Assembly (NCBI GenBank): GCA_012862575.1
Contig: BLSF01000009.1
Coordinates: forward strand, 434,001 to 498,000
DNA length: 64,000 nucleotides
Reading direction: 5' to 3'
From: Parietichytrium sp. I65-24A
Lineage: Eukaryota > Sar > Bigyra > Thraustochytrida > Thraustochytriidae
A program made the translations under genes and the position numbers. Below are positions 1 to 10,295 of this stretch, in pieces. Positions within the stretch are counted from its first letter, which is position 1, and the number at the start of each line of letters is the position of its first letter. The notes under the pieces are model-generated. The model saw nothing but the letters and a program-made list of their open reading frames with translations, did not search any database and was not told the DNA's origin.

Positions 1-2001
1 TAAACAAACCCAATTGGAAGTTGGGGTGGGTTGCAAGAAGATTCGTTGAATTGAGGAACGCTTCACGTGAAGAACAACGTTTGTTCGCCAACGGTCACAT
101 CTTCGCGCTGTAGCCCTGTCCTGACATTTGGCGTAAAGGACGTACTCACAGTCGCCATCGTTCCTGCATTTGCTCGTTGCTGCAAGAGCGATTATCACTG
201 ATGGCATCATGATGGTGAGGCATGGCGCGGGCAACACAGGCAACACACGGCAAAAGAGGCACTGACTGGTGGTACTGTACTAGTGCTCGTCCTGTAATAT
301 GCAGCAAGACGCACACATCCAAACACACTTCGCTTTGCCAGCTCCGAGCTCCAACTCGTGACCATTTTCTCCGTGGTGCGGAGTAGCGTTTCGGAGTGTC
401 GTTCAATTCCCAATCGCTGCACTGAGAGAAGATTGCAAATCACATTCACAGTCACAATCACAGCCGGTGTCGTGCTGCCAAGGCTCACAAGTCTCACAAG
501 GCTCCCAAGATCAATCGTTGCGCTGCAAAAAGCACTATCTATCCATATTCTTCAGCACGAACAAGTTTCAAGCAGTCGCAAGGAAACGCCCGTCTAAACT
601 TATTGCTGTTGAGCCAAGCGCAATCGTGGTCTACTAGTACCGCTTGGCAGTGAATCAACCTCCTTCTTGACTGAGGTCTCCTGCACATCAGTTTTTTAAA
701 GTAAACTTAGTTTCTCTCCTCCCATCATCTCCCCATACGGTACTTTGGTGCGCTGACGGAGACGTTTCTTGTCCACTTTGCCGATGACGAAACAAACACA
801 AGTCACCGGAGAATAGACTTTGCGGAAGTTTCCAAATCTCCATTATGTTTTCCATTCCTTTTCGCAGTCAATGAAATTGAGAGCAACAAGTGAATGCCAG
901 AGTCATGCTGACAGAATGGGAAGCTGAAGACTTTTCATTTTTCCACAATTTCCCCTCTCACCCAAACGTTCTTCTCAGCCGCCCGCCGCTGTCGACCGAC
1001 TGATTTGTAAACCTCCATCACGCAAAACGATAAACACCCCAATCGGCCAATCGTCAAGAGGCCGTCCGCACAAATGTGACATCCGCTGAAGACCGCGGGT
1101 GCTATTGTCATCTAGTCAACGTGCCTAGCCCTCCGGCAGATGAGCGTTAAACCGAAAAGAACGAACGGAAAGCTCCCCGCAGTCCTACGTCGTTGCTACT
1201 TTCCGTCGCTAACATCGCAGCATATTGCCTTCCATGCACTACCTCAAATGCTTAACCGACCGCTACCTCCTCACAACCTACTGCCCGGCATAGCTCAATC
1301 CATAATCCCCTCTCAGCTCGCATTACACAAACGCCCTGTACCCCTCCCCTACCTCTTACACTAGTGGTTACCAGTCATCGAGACACGCTCGCACGCTACC
1401 GGTAACCCCACACGCTACGACCTTCCTACCCGCCGCTACCACCCTCCCCTACCCCTCCGAATAACCCCCTTGCTGGCACCCCGGACGCCTAGCGTAAAGC
1501 GTAGGAAGACGTAGAAGGCGAGCCCTGTTCAGACGAGAAACCCGTTCTCAATCAATACAGAGAGAGCACTGAGAGAGAGAGAGAGACAGAGAGAGACAGA
1601 GAGAAGGAGAGCAAGCACCAGTCAGTCAGTCAGTCAGTGAGAGAGAGACAGAGACAGAGAGAGAGAGAGCGTTGGCTGAGCAGAGCGCGAGGAGAGCGTC
1701 GCAGGAGCTTGTGCTTGCGTGCGTGTGTGTGCGTGCGTGTGTGTGTATCCGGCGTGTCTTGCGAGAGAGAGAGAGCGAGAGAGCGAGAGAGGGAGCGAGT
1801 ATCTTGCCGTTGCAAGTGGAACGGTTGCCCGCCTTTGGTACTGGGCGTGTAGTCGACTCTGCCGGTCAGCTGCAAGCGAGCCAAAGAGCGCGCGCAAGAG
1901 AGAGCGTGCGTGAGAGGGAGCGGGAGAAGGAGAGAGAAAGAGAGAGAGAGAGCTGGGGAGCGACCGTGTGGGAGAATTGACGTCGGAGAAGAGCAGGCAA
2001 G
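1..2001. other. Intergenic region upstream of the repeat-protein gene
   Basis: I see no supportable gene in this 2 kb. Open frames are short, overlap on both strands and lack protein-like composition. A pyrimidine-rich stretch runs from about 1240 to 1470. A 12-bp perfect palindrome containing CACGTG lies at 61-72, and TACCGGTA lies at 1397-1404. The last 450 bp are GA/GT-rich and are listed separately. The region probably holds the promoter and 5' leader of the gene starting at 2002. Confidence 0.6.
1558..1953 (+). repeat. GA-, CAGT- and GT-rich simple-repeat leader
   Basis: Runs of (GA)n occur at about 1558-1612, 1638-1671, 1762-1796 and 1914-1953. They are interrupted by a CAGT tetranucleotide run near 1619-1638 and a GT-rich run at 1715-1748. 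The block ends about 50 bp before the start codon at 2002, so it is probably transcribed leader or core promoter. Several other genes here have similar GA or CT tracts just upstream. Confidence 0.85.
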
Positions 2002-4125
2002 ATGATGCATCAGCAGCAGCAGAATGTCAAATTGCAGGTGGAGCCGGCAAATTTGCTGACCGAGCGCAAGCCTGGCACCCCGACAAAGCGCCAGAGCGGG
2101 AACGCGAACTGGGGAGAGGAGAATCAGACCGCTGCAGGGAATCTCATGCCATCATTGGCCGCAAGCAAGCCACAGAAACGCTCCAACGGAATTCTTGCAA
2201 GTAAAGTAGACAAAAAGACCTCCGGCTCACGCGCGTCTTCCAAACTCAGCGTCAAGAACGAAATTTATTCCGAGGCCAAGAACGGGGACAAGGCTCTCGA
2301 GACTGCCCATAAAAGCGCGTGCCCACTCGGCACTTGTATTCCAACATGTCGCGATGAATTGCACCCGGTCCAGCTTCCAAAGAAACTTCAAAAGCGTCTT
2401 GAGGATTTGCAGGTCACCCATCACGCAACTCGCGAGAAGCTCGAACAGAAGGAGGCCACTGCTGCCGTCCGCAGGCAGGCTCGCTTGGACGATCTTGTAG
2501 AAAAGCAGCGTGGGCACTCCAAGCATGTACAGGAGCTTAAGACTGCGAAGACCACGACTTCTCGCTTTGAGAGTGTTCCTGAATATTTGCCAACTAACCT
2601 CAAAAAGCGGCTCGAGAACTATCGCGTTCCAACACCTGGCACAATTCTTCGCAACGAAAAGATCGTTGCGGGGCGCAGGGAACTCATCGTGGAGGCCAAG
2701 TCTCAGGCAGCCAAGACCCACCTTGCTCACGTCAAGCAGATTCAGCAGACAAAGTCTGAGTTTAGCTCCAATGAGATTGATTTCAGCGGCGCTGCAACCA
2801 AGATTCAGCTCCCAAAGCGGTTGTCCAAACGGCTCGATTCTCTCAAGCCAAAGTGGACCAAGGCCAGTATCCTCAAGAAGGAATCTTCTGCACAGAAGAA
2901 GCGCCAGCAGATGCTTCAAGCTGCTGTCAAGAAGGCTCGCGCACACACCAAAATTGTCTCGGATCGCGCTGCAGCGAAGGGAATGCAAGCGCGATTTGAG
3001 GAGGAGTCTTTGCCAACCTTCCTTCCAGCCAACTTGAAGGCCCGCTTGGCTCAGTTCAAGCGCCCAACCGTCGAGACCATTATGCGCAAGGAAAAGCAAG
3101 CCGCTTTGCGCAAGGCTCTGCATGACCAAACCACCGTGTTCAACGCCAAGTGGCAATCTCACAAAGTCTCTGCCGTGTCCGAGTTGAAAAAGTCTTTTGC
3201 AGACAACATGATTCTACGCACGTCCAACGTCTTTGCGGAGGAGAAGCCCATCGAGCTCCCAGCTCGCTTGCAGGAGCGCCTTAAGGAGATCAATTCCAAG
3301 AAGAAGCAGGCTAGCGCCATTCTCGAAAAGGAGGACAACGCTGCAACTGTTCGCGCAAACAAGCTGGAAGGCGTGGTGGCCATCTGCTCTGAACATAATG
3401 GCAAAGTTGACAAGCTTCGCACTGCCAAGCTATTTGAGCCACGATTCAGCAATAATGCTCCACAGTCGTTTCTCCCAGAGTCCCTTAAGGACCGCCTTGC
3501 CACCATCAAGAGGCGGACACCAGACGCGATCATGCGTAAGAACGAACTCGCTTTCCAGCGCGCCAAACTTCACGCCATGTCAAAGGGGAGCCTCGCGCAC
3601 CAGCACAACCAGTCTGTCTCTTCCGCACAGAGCCTCAAGCAGCAGATGGTCTCTAACGGCATTGACCTGGTGAGCGCACCCCCAACGGCTGTCGCCCTGC
3701 CAAAGCGTTTGCAGAAGCGCGCAGAAGCGCTCAAGCCATCGTGGACCCCCGAGTCGATCGCAGAAAAGATGAAAATGGCCACCGAGTGCCGCAGCCAAAT
3801 TTTGACTGCGCGCTCCGAGCGAGCGAAGGTTCACAGTTCTCTGAAAATCTCCAAGGGTGACAAGGAGCCCTCTTTCGTCGCCCGCTACGATGAGCCAGCT
3901 GAGTTTCTGCCAAAGCGCCTCAAGGAGAACTTGAGCGGGGTGACCCGCCGAACGCCTGATGCAATCTTGCGTCGATTGGAGGAGGCCACTAAGCGGCGAG
4001 ATGCAAAAGTCGAGGAAATCAAACAGAGAGCACAGAACCAAATTGCTCGTATTGACCAAGCCAAGACAAGGAAAGCATCTCTTCCCGTGACCGACAGCGA
4101 TGTGAACGTCAGTCTCTCGGAGTAA
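2002..4125 (+). CDS. Unknown protein of eight alternating ~73-residue repeats
   Basis: This 707-residue intronless protein belongs to no family I recognise. After a low-complexity N-terminus (residues 1-122, with a short Gln run), eight repeats begin at residues 123, 195, 268, 340, 417, 490, 565 and 635. They alternate between two types. Type A opens with a form of LPKRLQKRL. Type B opens with Y/F-LP-x2-L-K-x-R-L and is usually followed by TP-x-A-I-M/L-R. A-repeats 1, 3, 5 and 7 end in an RF or RY motif just before the next LP. Each repeat continues as a charged, probably helical Lys/Arg/Glu-rich segment. The A+B pair recurs every 145-149 residues. The protein is very basic. A structural or cytoskeleton/nucleic-acid-binding role is only a guess. 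The ATG at 2002 is followed at once by a second ATG at 2005. Confidence 0.85.
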   Translation: MMHQQQQNVKLQVEPANLLTERKPGTPTKRQSGNANWGEENQTAAGNLMPSLAASKPQKRSNGILASKVDKKTSGSRASSKLSVKNEIYSEAKNGDKALETAHKSACPLGTCIPTCRDELHPVQLPKKLQKRLEDLQVTHHATREKLEQKEATAAVRRQARLDDLVEKQRGHSKHVQELKTAKTTTSRFESVPEYLPTNLKKRLENYRVPTPGTILRNEKIVAGRRELIVEAKSQAAKTHLAHVKQIQQTKSEFSSNEIDFSGAATKIQLPKRLSKRLDSLKPKWTKASILKKESSAQKKRQQMLQAAVKKARAHTKIVSDRAAAKGMQARFEEESLPTFLPANLKARLAQFKRPTVETIMRKEKQAALRKALHDQTTVFNAKWQSHKVSAVSELKKSFADNMILRTSNVFAEEKPIELPARLQERLKEINSKKKQASAILEKEDNAATVRANKLEGVVAICSEHNGKVDKLRTAKLFEPRFSNNAPQSFLPESLKDRLATIKRRTPDAIMRKNELAFQRAKLHAMSKGSLAHQHNQSVSSAQSLKQQMVSNGIDLVSAPPTAVALPKRLQKRAEALKPSWTPESIAEKMKMATECRSQILTARSERAKVHSSLKISKGDKEPSFVARYDEPAEFLPKRLKENLSGVTRRTPDAILRRLEEATKRRDAKVEEIKQRAQNQIARIDQAKTRKASLPVTDSDVNVSLSE

Positions 4126-4931
4126 AAGCTTACGCGCACCGTTCTTAGAAGGGTACAGATGTAGCTTGATGTTCCCCCCTTCGTGTCTTCAACCTGAAGT
4201 ACCTCACAACCCGTCGAATCACCCCTACCCCAGCCTATCGTCTGAAATGATGTGTCTTTGAGGATAAATACACTTGCAAATATAGAGTTCACCAGCAGCA
4301 GTCAGGGAGGTGGATGCTCGTGCGAAGAATGCAAGCTTTAGCAAATTATACGATTGGGAGAATGCTTGGGCTTTTGCTGATTCGAAGCATGGGTATGTGC
4401 TTCCTGCCAACGCCCTTCTTTATGAAGTCGAGGTTCGCTGGCCAATTTACACAAATCAAACGACCGAGAAAACGAGATGCGCAACAGAAAAAGAAAAAAA
4501 AAAAAAAAAGAATCTCGAGAACAATTCAAGGGAGGAACCCGAGCGCACAGTTCCTTCTCACCAAAGATAAAAAATTACATATATGCTGAGGCGGCTTAGC
4601 TGATGCAAATGAGCAAAGCTGATTGCTTGCAAATTTTGTGAAGCTAGCCACTTTCTGCAAGAAATATCATTCTCATCCAAAATATAATTTACATTTACAA
4701 CGACCCGGCCCAGTCTCCTTCTTTCCCTGACCGTTACATCGCACCAGCTCATGCCATTTGTTATCTGTTGAAATGTCACAAGTGACCTGTATAGGCCTTT
4801 GCGAACTTGAAGAAGCAAAAGAAAACTGTTTGGGATTGGAAAATGGGAAAAGAAGAGGGCAATTGTGTAGTGCAACTCTACGTACACACCAGATTGGTCA
4901 GAAGAGAAAACTGAAGACATATCAACACTAC
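4126..4931. other. Convergent intergenic region with poly(A) run
   Basis: This is the 3' space between the repeat-protein gene and the convergent carbamoyl-phosphate synthetase gene. It contains a run of about 16 A at 4494-4509. Short open frames on both strands look random. I see no gene. Confidence 0.6.
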
Positions 4932-7900
4932 TTATTTGCTGGCAGCAGCGCTTCGCTCCATCTCGTAGTAGTCCTTGAGCGGTAGTGCTTCGAGGTTGAG
5001 TTTGCCCTCGTCGTGAAGGCCGTACGCACGAGCCAACATCGATCCGACCTGGAGGTTGGTCACAAGTGGGATACCAAAGTCCGCAGCAGCACGTCGGACC
5101 CTGTAGTTCACTTCTGTGCGCTGCGACAAGTTGTTCGCGAACATGAAGACCTGATCGATTTCGCCGCTCAAAACGGTCTCTTCAAGAGATGGGGTCATTC
5201 CGGACTCCTCCCAGTGAAGCTGGGTGACTGGAATTCCGATGGACTCAATGTAGCGGGCAGTCTTCTCTGTGGCGTAGAGCTTGTAGCCGTGACTGTGAAG
5301 GGTCTCCAATGACTCCTTGAAGTCTGGCTGAAGGCGCTCCTGGATGGACACAAGAATGCTCTTGTTCTTTGGGATGGTGATCTGCAGCGTGGAAAGCATG
5401 GACTTGAGGAATGCTTCCTCGGAGGACTTTCCGTAGCAAGCTACTTCTCCAGTCGAAGCCATCTCTACTCCAAGAGTTGGGTCTGCCCCGGTAAGGCGCT
5501 TGAAGGAAAACATTGGAACCTTGCAGCCGACGTACGAGTCAGGGTATGGGCCCTTGCCGTCAAGTCCGAGATCCTTCTCTTTCAAAAACTCAGGCTCGCC
5601 TTCTCCCACCATGATTTGCGTGGCCGCTTCGATGAAATCAGCACCAACGGTCTTGGAAGAGAATGGGAAGGAACGGGACGCACGCAAGTTGGCTTCAATG
5701 ATACGCACACGGCCATCCTCGCTTGCAATGAGCTGCATGTTGAATGGCCCAGTGATCTCGAATGCCTGTGCAATCTTGCGAGCAATTTCGCGGCACTTGG
5801 CTTCGATCTCAGCGTTCAAGTTTTGTGGTGGCATAAGCAAGGTGGCATCTCCAGAGTGCACACCAGCGTTCTCGATATGTTCCGCAATGGTATGTGCGAC
5901 AACCTTGCCGTTGTTGGCAACGCAGTCCATGTCGATTTCCTTGGCGTTCTCAATGTACTTGCTGAGAACGACTGGATGTTCCTTCGAAACTTCTCCTGCA
6001 AGTTCAAGGTTTCGCGCGAGCTCGCCGGCGGTGTAGGCGACATTCATTGCTGCTCCGGACAAGACGTAGCTAGGCCTGCAGAGCACAGGGTAGCCTACAC
6101 GGTCTGCAAAGTTGAAAGCCTCCTCAGCAGAGGTGAGTTTGCTCCACTCTGGCTGATCAATACCATTCGCGTCAACCATGGCAGAGAACTTGTCACGATC
6201 CTCAGCGTTGTCAATCATGATCGGGCTGGTGCCGGCCACCTTGACGCCATTCTTATGCAATGGAAGCGCAAGGTTGTTTGGAATCTGACCTCCCACTGAA
6301 ACAATCGCCTGCTCGCATCCCTCGAGCTCATAAATATCGAGGATGCGCTCCATGCTCAGTTCCTCAAAGTAGAGGCGATCACACTCGTCATAGTCGGTGG
6401 ACACAGTTTCTGGGTTGTAGTTGACCATCACAGACTTCTTGCCAAGCTTGCGGAGGGTGCGGATGGCCGACACGGAGCACCAGTCAAACTCGACGGAGCT
6501 TCCAATACGGTACACTCCGCTTCCAATGACCATGGTTCCATTGTCATTGAAGTCAAGATCATGGCAGTCTCCGTTGTAGGTGGTGTACAGGTAATTAGTC
6601 TCACAAGGGGACTCTCCTGCGACTGTGTCAACTTGCTTCACGTAAGGGATAATTCCCATCTTCTTCCTCAAGTCGCGGACAGAAATCTCGTCAGCGCCAA
6701 GCCTTCTTGCAATCTGCCTGTCAGAAAAGCCACTCTTCTTGAGCTGGAGCATAAGGGTGGAGTTGAGCTCGCTGATGCCCGTGGTGGTGCGGAGGATGTT
6801 GTCGAGCTGGTGCATACGGTAAAGCTTGGACAAGAACCATTTGTCGATCTTGGTGTGTTCGTGGATCTTGTCAACGTTCCATCCCAGCGTTCCCATTGCG
6901 TAAGCGATTGCGTACGGACGAAAGTCCGATGGCTTTTCGAGCTCCTCGATAAGGTCGTCCAGATTATTTGGCGCTTTGTAGATACTAGAGTGCTCTTCGT
7001 AGCCGAAGATTGATCCGTCAGTCATACGCATAGCCTTTTGGAAGCTTTCCTCAAAGTTGCGACCAATGGCCATGACCTCTCCGACTGACTTCATGGACGA
7101 ACCAATCTTACGGGTGACGCGGTCAAACTTGGTCAAATCCCAGCGAGGAATCTTGGTGACGATGTAGTCCAAAGATGGCTCGAAGCATGCGGTGGTGCGC
7201 TTGGTGACCTGGTTTACGATGTCAGGTAGCTGGATTCCAAGAGACAGCTTTGCAGCAACAAATGCAAGAGGGTACCCAGTCGCCTTGGATGCGAGGGCAC
7301 TCGAGCGGGACAAACGTGGATTGATCTCGATGATGCAGTAGTTGTCCGAGTGTGGGTCCAAAGCGTACTGGATGTTGCACTCTCCAATGATCTTCATGTG
7401 ACGAATCACCTTGATGGCAGTGTCGCGCAGCATCTGGTAGTCGTTGTTGGAAAGAGTTTGCGATGGCGCGATGACAATGGAGTCTCCGGTATGAATTCCG
7501 AGTGGATCAAAGTTCTCCATGTTACATACAGTGATGCAGTTGTCAGCAGCGTCACGAACAACTTCGTATTCAACCTCTTTCCACCCGAGCAGAGACTTCT
7601 CGACGAGAATCTGAGGGCTGGACGCGAATGCTTTGCGAGCCATTTGTTTAAGGGTTGGCTCGTCTTTGCAGATGCCGGATCCCAAGCCTCCGAGGGCAAA
7701 GGCGGATCGGATCATGCATGGGTATCCTACCTTGCGGGCAGCCTCTACTGCTTCCTGAATGGTGTCCACTGCAAAACTAGGGGCAAGCTTCTCGTTAATC
7801 TCGTTGAGCTTTGCGGAGAAAATTCCGCGATCCTCAGATGCAATGATGGACTCCACTGAGGTTCCGAGCACCTTTACGTTGTGCTTGTCCAGAATTCCTT

Positions 7901-9527
7901 TCTCGTAGAGCTCCACGCCGATGTTTAGCGCTGTCTGGCCTCCCATAGAGAGAATGAGACCGTCTGGCTTCTCGCGCTTGATAACATCCTCAACCATGTC
8001 ACAAGTCACAGGCAAGAAGTACACGACATCTGCCTGGTTGTCGCCCTCCAAGTTGGTCTGCACGGAGGCGATGTTTGGATTCATAAGAATGGTCTGCAAG
8101 CCTTCCTCCTTGAGTGACTTGATTGCTTGGTTTCCAGAGTAGTCAAACTCTCCTGCCTGTCCGATGGAAAGACCACCAGAGCCAAGTACGAGGACCTTCT
8201 TCACCTCGACGCGGGTATTTGGCACCTTGCGCTTCTCAAACAAAGAGCCGACACTGTGCTTGCCCTCCTTGATGAGCTCAACAAAGTCGTCGAAGAGGAA
8301 CTCAGTGTCGGTTGGGCCACCGCGAGCTTCTGGGTGAAATTGTGCCGTAAAGTATGGCTTGGTTTTGTGCATGATACCTTCGTTGGTGCCATCGTTCTTG
8401 TTGACGAACAATGGAGTCCAGTCCGGCGAGAGGGACTCCGTGTCAATGGCATATCCGTGGTTCTGCGGGGTGATGTAGCATTGCCCAGTCACGAGGTTGA
8501 GAACGGGCTGGTTTGCGCCGCGATTTCCGAACCTCATCTTGTAAGTCTTTGCGCCCGCCGCCAACGCGGTAAGCTGGTTTCCCATGCAAATGCCAAAGAT
8601 GGGCTTGTCATATCCGGACTGGAGCACGTCCTTGAGGTTTGCGATAGTGTCTGAAGCCATGATTGGGTCTCCAGGACCGTTGGAGAGAAAGAGACCGTCA
8701 TAGTTGTTGACCTCCTTCGCGAATGGATGGTTGTAGGGCACTAAAGTCAGCTCAACTCCGCGCTTGACCAAGTTACGGATGATGTTGTACTTGATACCAC
8801 AGTCTACCGAGATGACCTTGATTGGGTTGCCCGCACCGTAGACCTTTGGCTCCTTGATGGAAACTTCTGCGATGAGGTTGCGGGCGTTGACATCAACGAA
8901 AGGTAGCTCTTCGTAGCCAGGTGGCATGAAGCTCGGCAAGAACTCAATCTTTGCTTTCATACTTCCAAAGTCGCGAATCTTCTTTGTCAGAAGACGGGTG
9001 TCAATTCCGTAAAGACCTGGAATCTGCTCATTCTTGAGCCAGTTGGAAAGAGACTGCGCGCTCTCCCAGTTGCTCCAGTGGTGGCTGTAATCGGACACGA
9101 TAAGGCCGCTAGCATGAATCCGGTCGCTCTCAAAATACTTGGACAAGCCGTACTGGTCCACCTCGCCGGTGGAAGGAACTCCATAGTTGCCCACGAGCGG
9201 GTAGGTGGAGACCAAGATCTGGCCTTTGTAGGAAGGATCCGTCATGCTCTCGGGGTACCCAACCATGCCGGTCTGGAACACAATTTCTCCAGCGACGCTC
9301 TCTTCGTACCCAAAGCTCGTTCCGGTGAATCTGGTTCCATCTTCGAGAATCAGCTGGGCAGTTCGATGTCCATGCGAGCCCATCGAGGCCCCCACAAAGG
9401 CTTGCGGGCTGGCGCGCTTGTAAAGATCTTTGTTGAGGTTGCTCAGCCATTTCTTCTGCAGCAACACAGTCTGTTGGCTTCCAACGGATTGCTTGCGGGC
9501 AAGCCCGCTTCTTCCAATTCGGAACAT
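4932..9527 (-). CDS. CPS: Mitochondrial glutamine-dependent carbamoyl-phosphate synthetase (CPS II/III type)
   Basis: This 1531-residue intronless protein makes carbamoyl phosphate from glutamine, bicarbonate and two ATP. Residues 1-40 are rich in Arg/Lys/Ser without acids, a likely mitochondrial presequence. The small-subunit region (about 55-215) is followed by a class I glutaminase with an intact triad, C314 in FGICMGNQL and H398/E400 in AQFHPEA. It should therefore use glutamine, unlike ammonia-only CPS I. From about 442 comes the large subunit, starting LGSGGLSIGQAGEFDYSG, with two ATP-grasp halves and a C-terminal MGS-like allosteric domain (about 1390-1500). No aspartate transcarbamylase or dihydroorotase is fused. 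Mitochondrial targeting suggests an arginine/urea-cycle role, as for CPS III or the diatom mitochondrial enzyme; a pyrimidine role cannot be excluded. The next gene upstream (12924, divergent) is also in arginine synthesis. Confidence 0.95.
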   Translation of the reverse strand: MFRIGRSGLARKQSVGSQQTVLLQKKWLSNLNKDLYKRASPQAFVGASMGSHGHRTAQLILEDGTRFTGTSFGYEESVAGEIVFQTGMVGYPESMTDPSYKGQILVSTYPLVGNYGVPSTGEVDQYGLSKYFESDRIHASGLIVSDYSHHWSNWESAQSLSNWLKNEQIPGLYGIDTRLLTKKIRDFGSMKAKIEFLPSFMPPGYEELPFVDVNARNLIAEVSIKEPKVYGAGNPIKVISVDCGIKYNIIRNLVKRGVELTLVPYNHPFAKEVNNYDGLFLSNGPGDPIMASDTIANLKDVLQSGYDKPIFGICMGNQLTALAAGAKTYKMRFGNRGANQPVLNLVTGQCYITPQNHGYAIDTESLSPDWTPLFVNKNDGTNEGIMHKTKPYFTAQFHPEARGGPTDTEFLFDDFVELIKEGKHSVGSLFEKRKVPNTRVEVKKVLVLGSGGLSIGQAGEFDYSGNQAIKSLKEEGLQTILMNPNIASVQTNLEGDNQADVVYFLPVTCDMVEDVIKREKPDGLILSMGGQTALNIGVELYEKGILDKHNVKVLGTSVESIIASEDRGIFSAKLNEINEKLAPSFAVDTIQEAVEAARKVGYPCMIRSAFALGGLGSGICKDEPTLKQMARKAFASSPQILVEKSLLGWKEVEYEVVRDAADNCITVCNMENFDPLGIHTGDSIVIAPSQTLSNNDYQMLRDTAIKVIRHMKIIGECNIQYALDPHSDNYCIIEINPRLSRSSALASKATGYPLAFVAAKLSLGIQLPDIVNQVTKRTTACFEPSLDYIVTKIPRWDLTKFDRVTRKIGSSMKSVGEVMAIGRNFEESFQKAMRMTDGSIFGYEEHSSIYKAPNNLDDLIEELEKPSDFRPYAIAYAMGTLGWNVDKIHEHTKIDKWFLSKLYRMHQLDNILRTTTGISELNSTLMLQLKKSGFSDRQIARRLGADEISVRDLRKKMGIIPYVKQVDTVAGESPCETNYLYTTYNGDCHDLDFNDNGTMVIGSGVYRIGSSVEFDWCSVSAIRTLRKLGKKSVMVNYNPETVSTDYDECDRLYFEELSMERILDIYELEGCEQAIVSVGGQIPNNLALPLHKNGVKVAGTSPIMIDNAEDRDKFSAMVDANGIDQPEWSKLTSAEEAFNFADRVGYPVLCRPSYVLSGAAMNVAYTAGELARNLELAGEVSKEHPVVLSKYIENAKEIDMDCVANNGKVVAHTIAEHIENAGVHSGDATLLMPPQNLNAEIEAKCREIARKIAQAFEITGPFNMQLIASEDGRVRIIEANLRASRSFPFSSKTVGADFIEAATQIMVGEGEPEFLKEKDLGLDGKGPYPDSYVGCKVPMFSFKRLTGADPTLGVEMASTGEVACYGKSSEEAFLKSMLSTLQITIPKNKSILVSIQERLQPDFKESLETLHSHGYKLYATEKTARYIESIGIPVTQLHWEESGMTPSLEETVLSGEIDQVFMFANNLSQRTEVNYRVRRAAADFGIPLVTNLQVGSMLARAYGLHDEGKLNLEALPLKDYYEMERSAAASK

Positions 9528-10027
9528 TTCGGTTCCGAAAGTTCACAGAGGACACAGTGCAACAGTGTTTCCGACGGGAAACGACTTGAGGCAGCAAACG
9601 CAGTCAAAACTGGGCGAACCTCGACACCAGCGTTTTCGCAGCCCAGCCCGGGTGAACAGCGGTCGTTCACGCGCTCGGGTGGCTCACCTGCGTGTCGCTG
9701 TGCCCGCTCTCCTTTCGTGGATTGAACGGGTGGTATCAATGGGCGAGTGAGAGAGAGAGAGTGAGTGAGTGCAACTGCAGAGTGAGACGTCGACAAACGC
9801 TGCCTGCGTAGTGTTCTCACCTTCTCTCTCTCTGTCTGTCTTTTTTCTCCCTCTCTCTATTTGCTCCCACTCTCTGTTCTCTCCTGTGCTGATTTGATAG
9901 TTCTCCACCTTGCACTCAAGACTAGCCAAGGCTATTCAATCGAAACTGTTTTTTAGTTCTCCCTCTGTCTTGCAATCAGAGACACTGTCAGTGAACAACA
10001 GCAACGACCGTCCACAAGTGCGACAAA

Positions 10028-10050
10028 GCAGACAGACAGACAGACAGACA
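10028..10050. repeat. GACA tetranucleotide microsatellite
   Basis: About five and a half tandem copies of the unit GACA lie in the CPS / ARG5,6 intergenic region. Confidence 0.85.
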
Positions 10051-10255
10051 TGAACAGGCCCCCTGACTTTCAAAGACAACCAATGCCTGAGAATCTGAGA
10101 CTAATGGCGACGCCGTGACTATGACCAGCCCAACGCTTCATTCATTCATTCACTCACTCATTTCTTTTCCTTTCTTTCTTTCGCGTTTTGACAAATGAAT
10201 CCAGTGATATCCAATGAACTTGAAGGTGGATTGACGAACAGTTAGCTGCAGCAAA

Positions 10256-10295
10256 AAAAGAAGGAAAGAAAGAAAGAAAGACAGACAGACAGACC
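10256..10295. repeat. AAAG / ACAG tetranucleotide microsatellite
   Basis: A run of AAAG units passes directly into ACAG units. It is a compound microsatellite in the same long intergenic region. Confidence 0.8.

Noticed and set aside
146-1364. Several short open frames in the first 1.4 kb
   Set aside because: They overlap on both strands, lack protein-like composition and show no motif.
2227-3162. 311-codon antisense frame inside the repeat-protein gene
   Set aside because: A shadow produced by the codon pattern of the repeats. The sense strand carries the coherent repeats.
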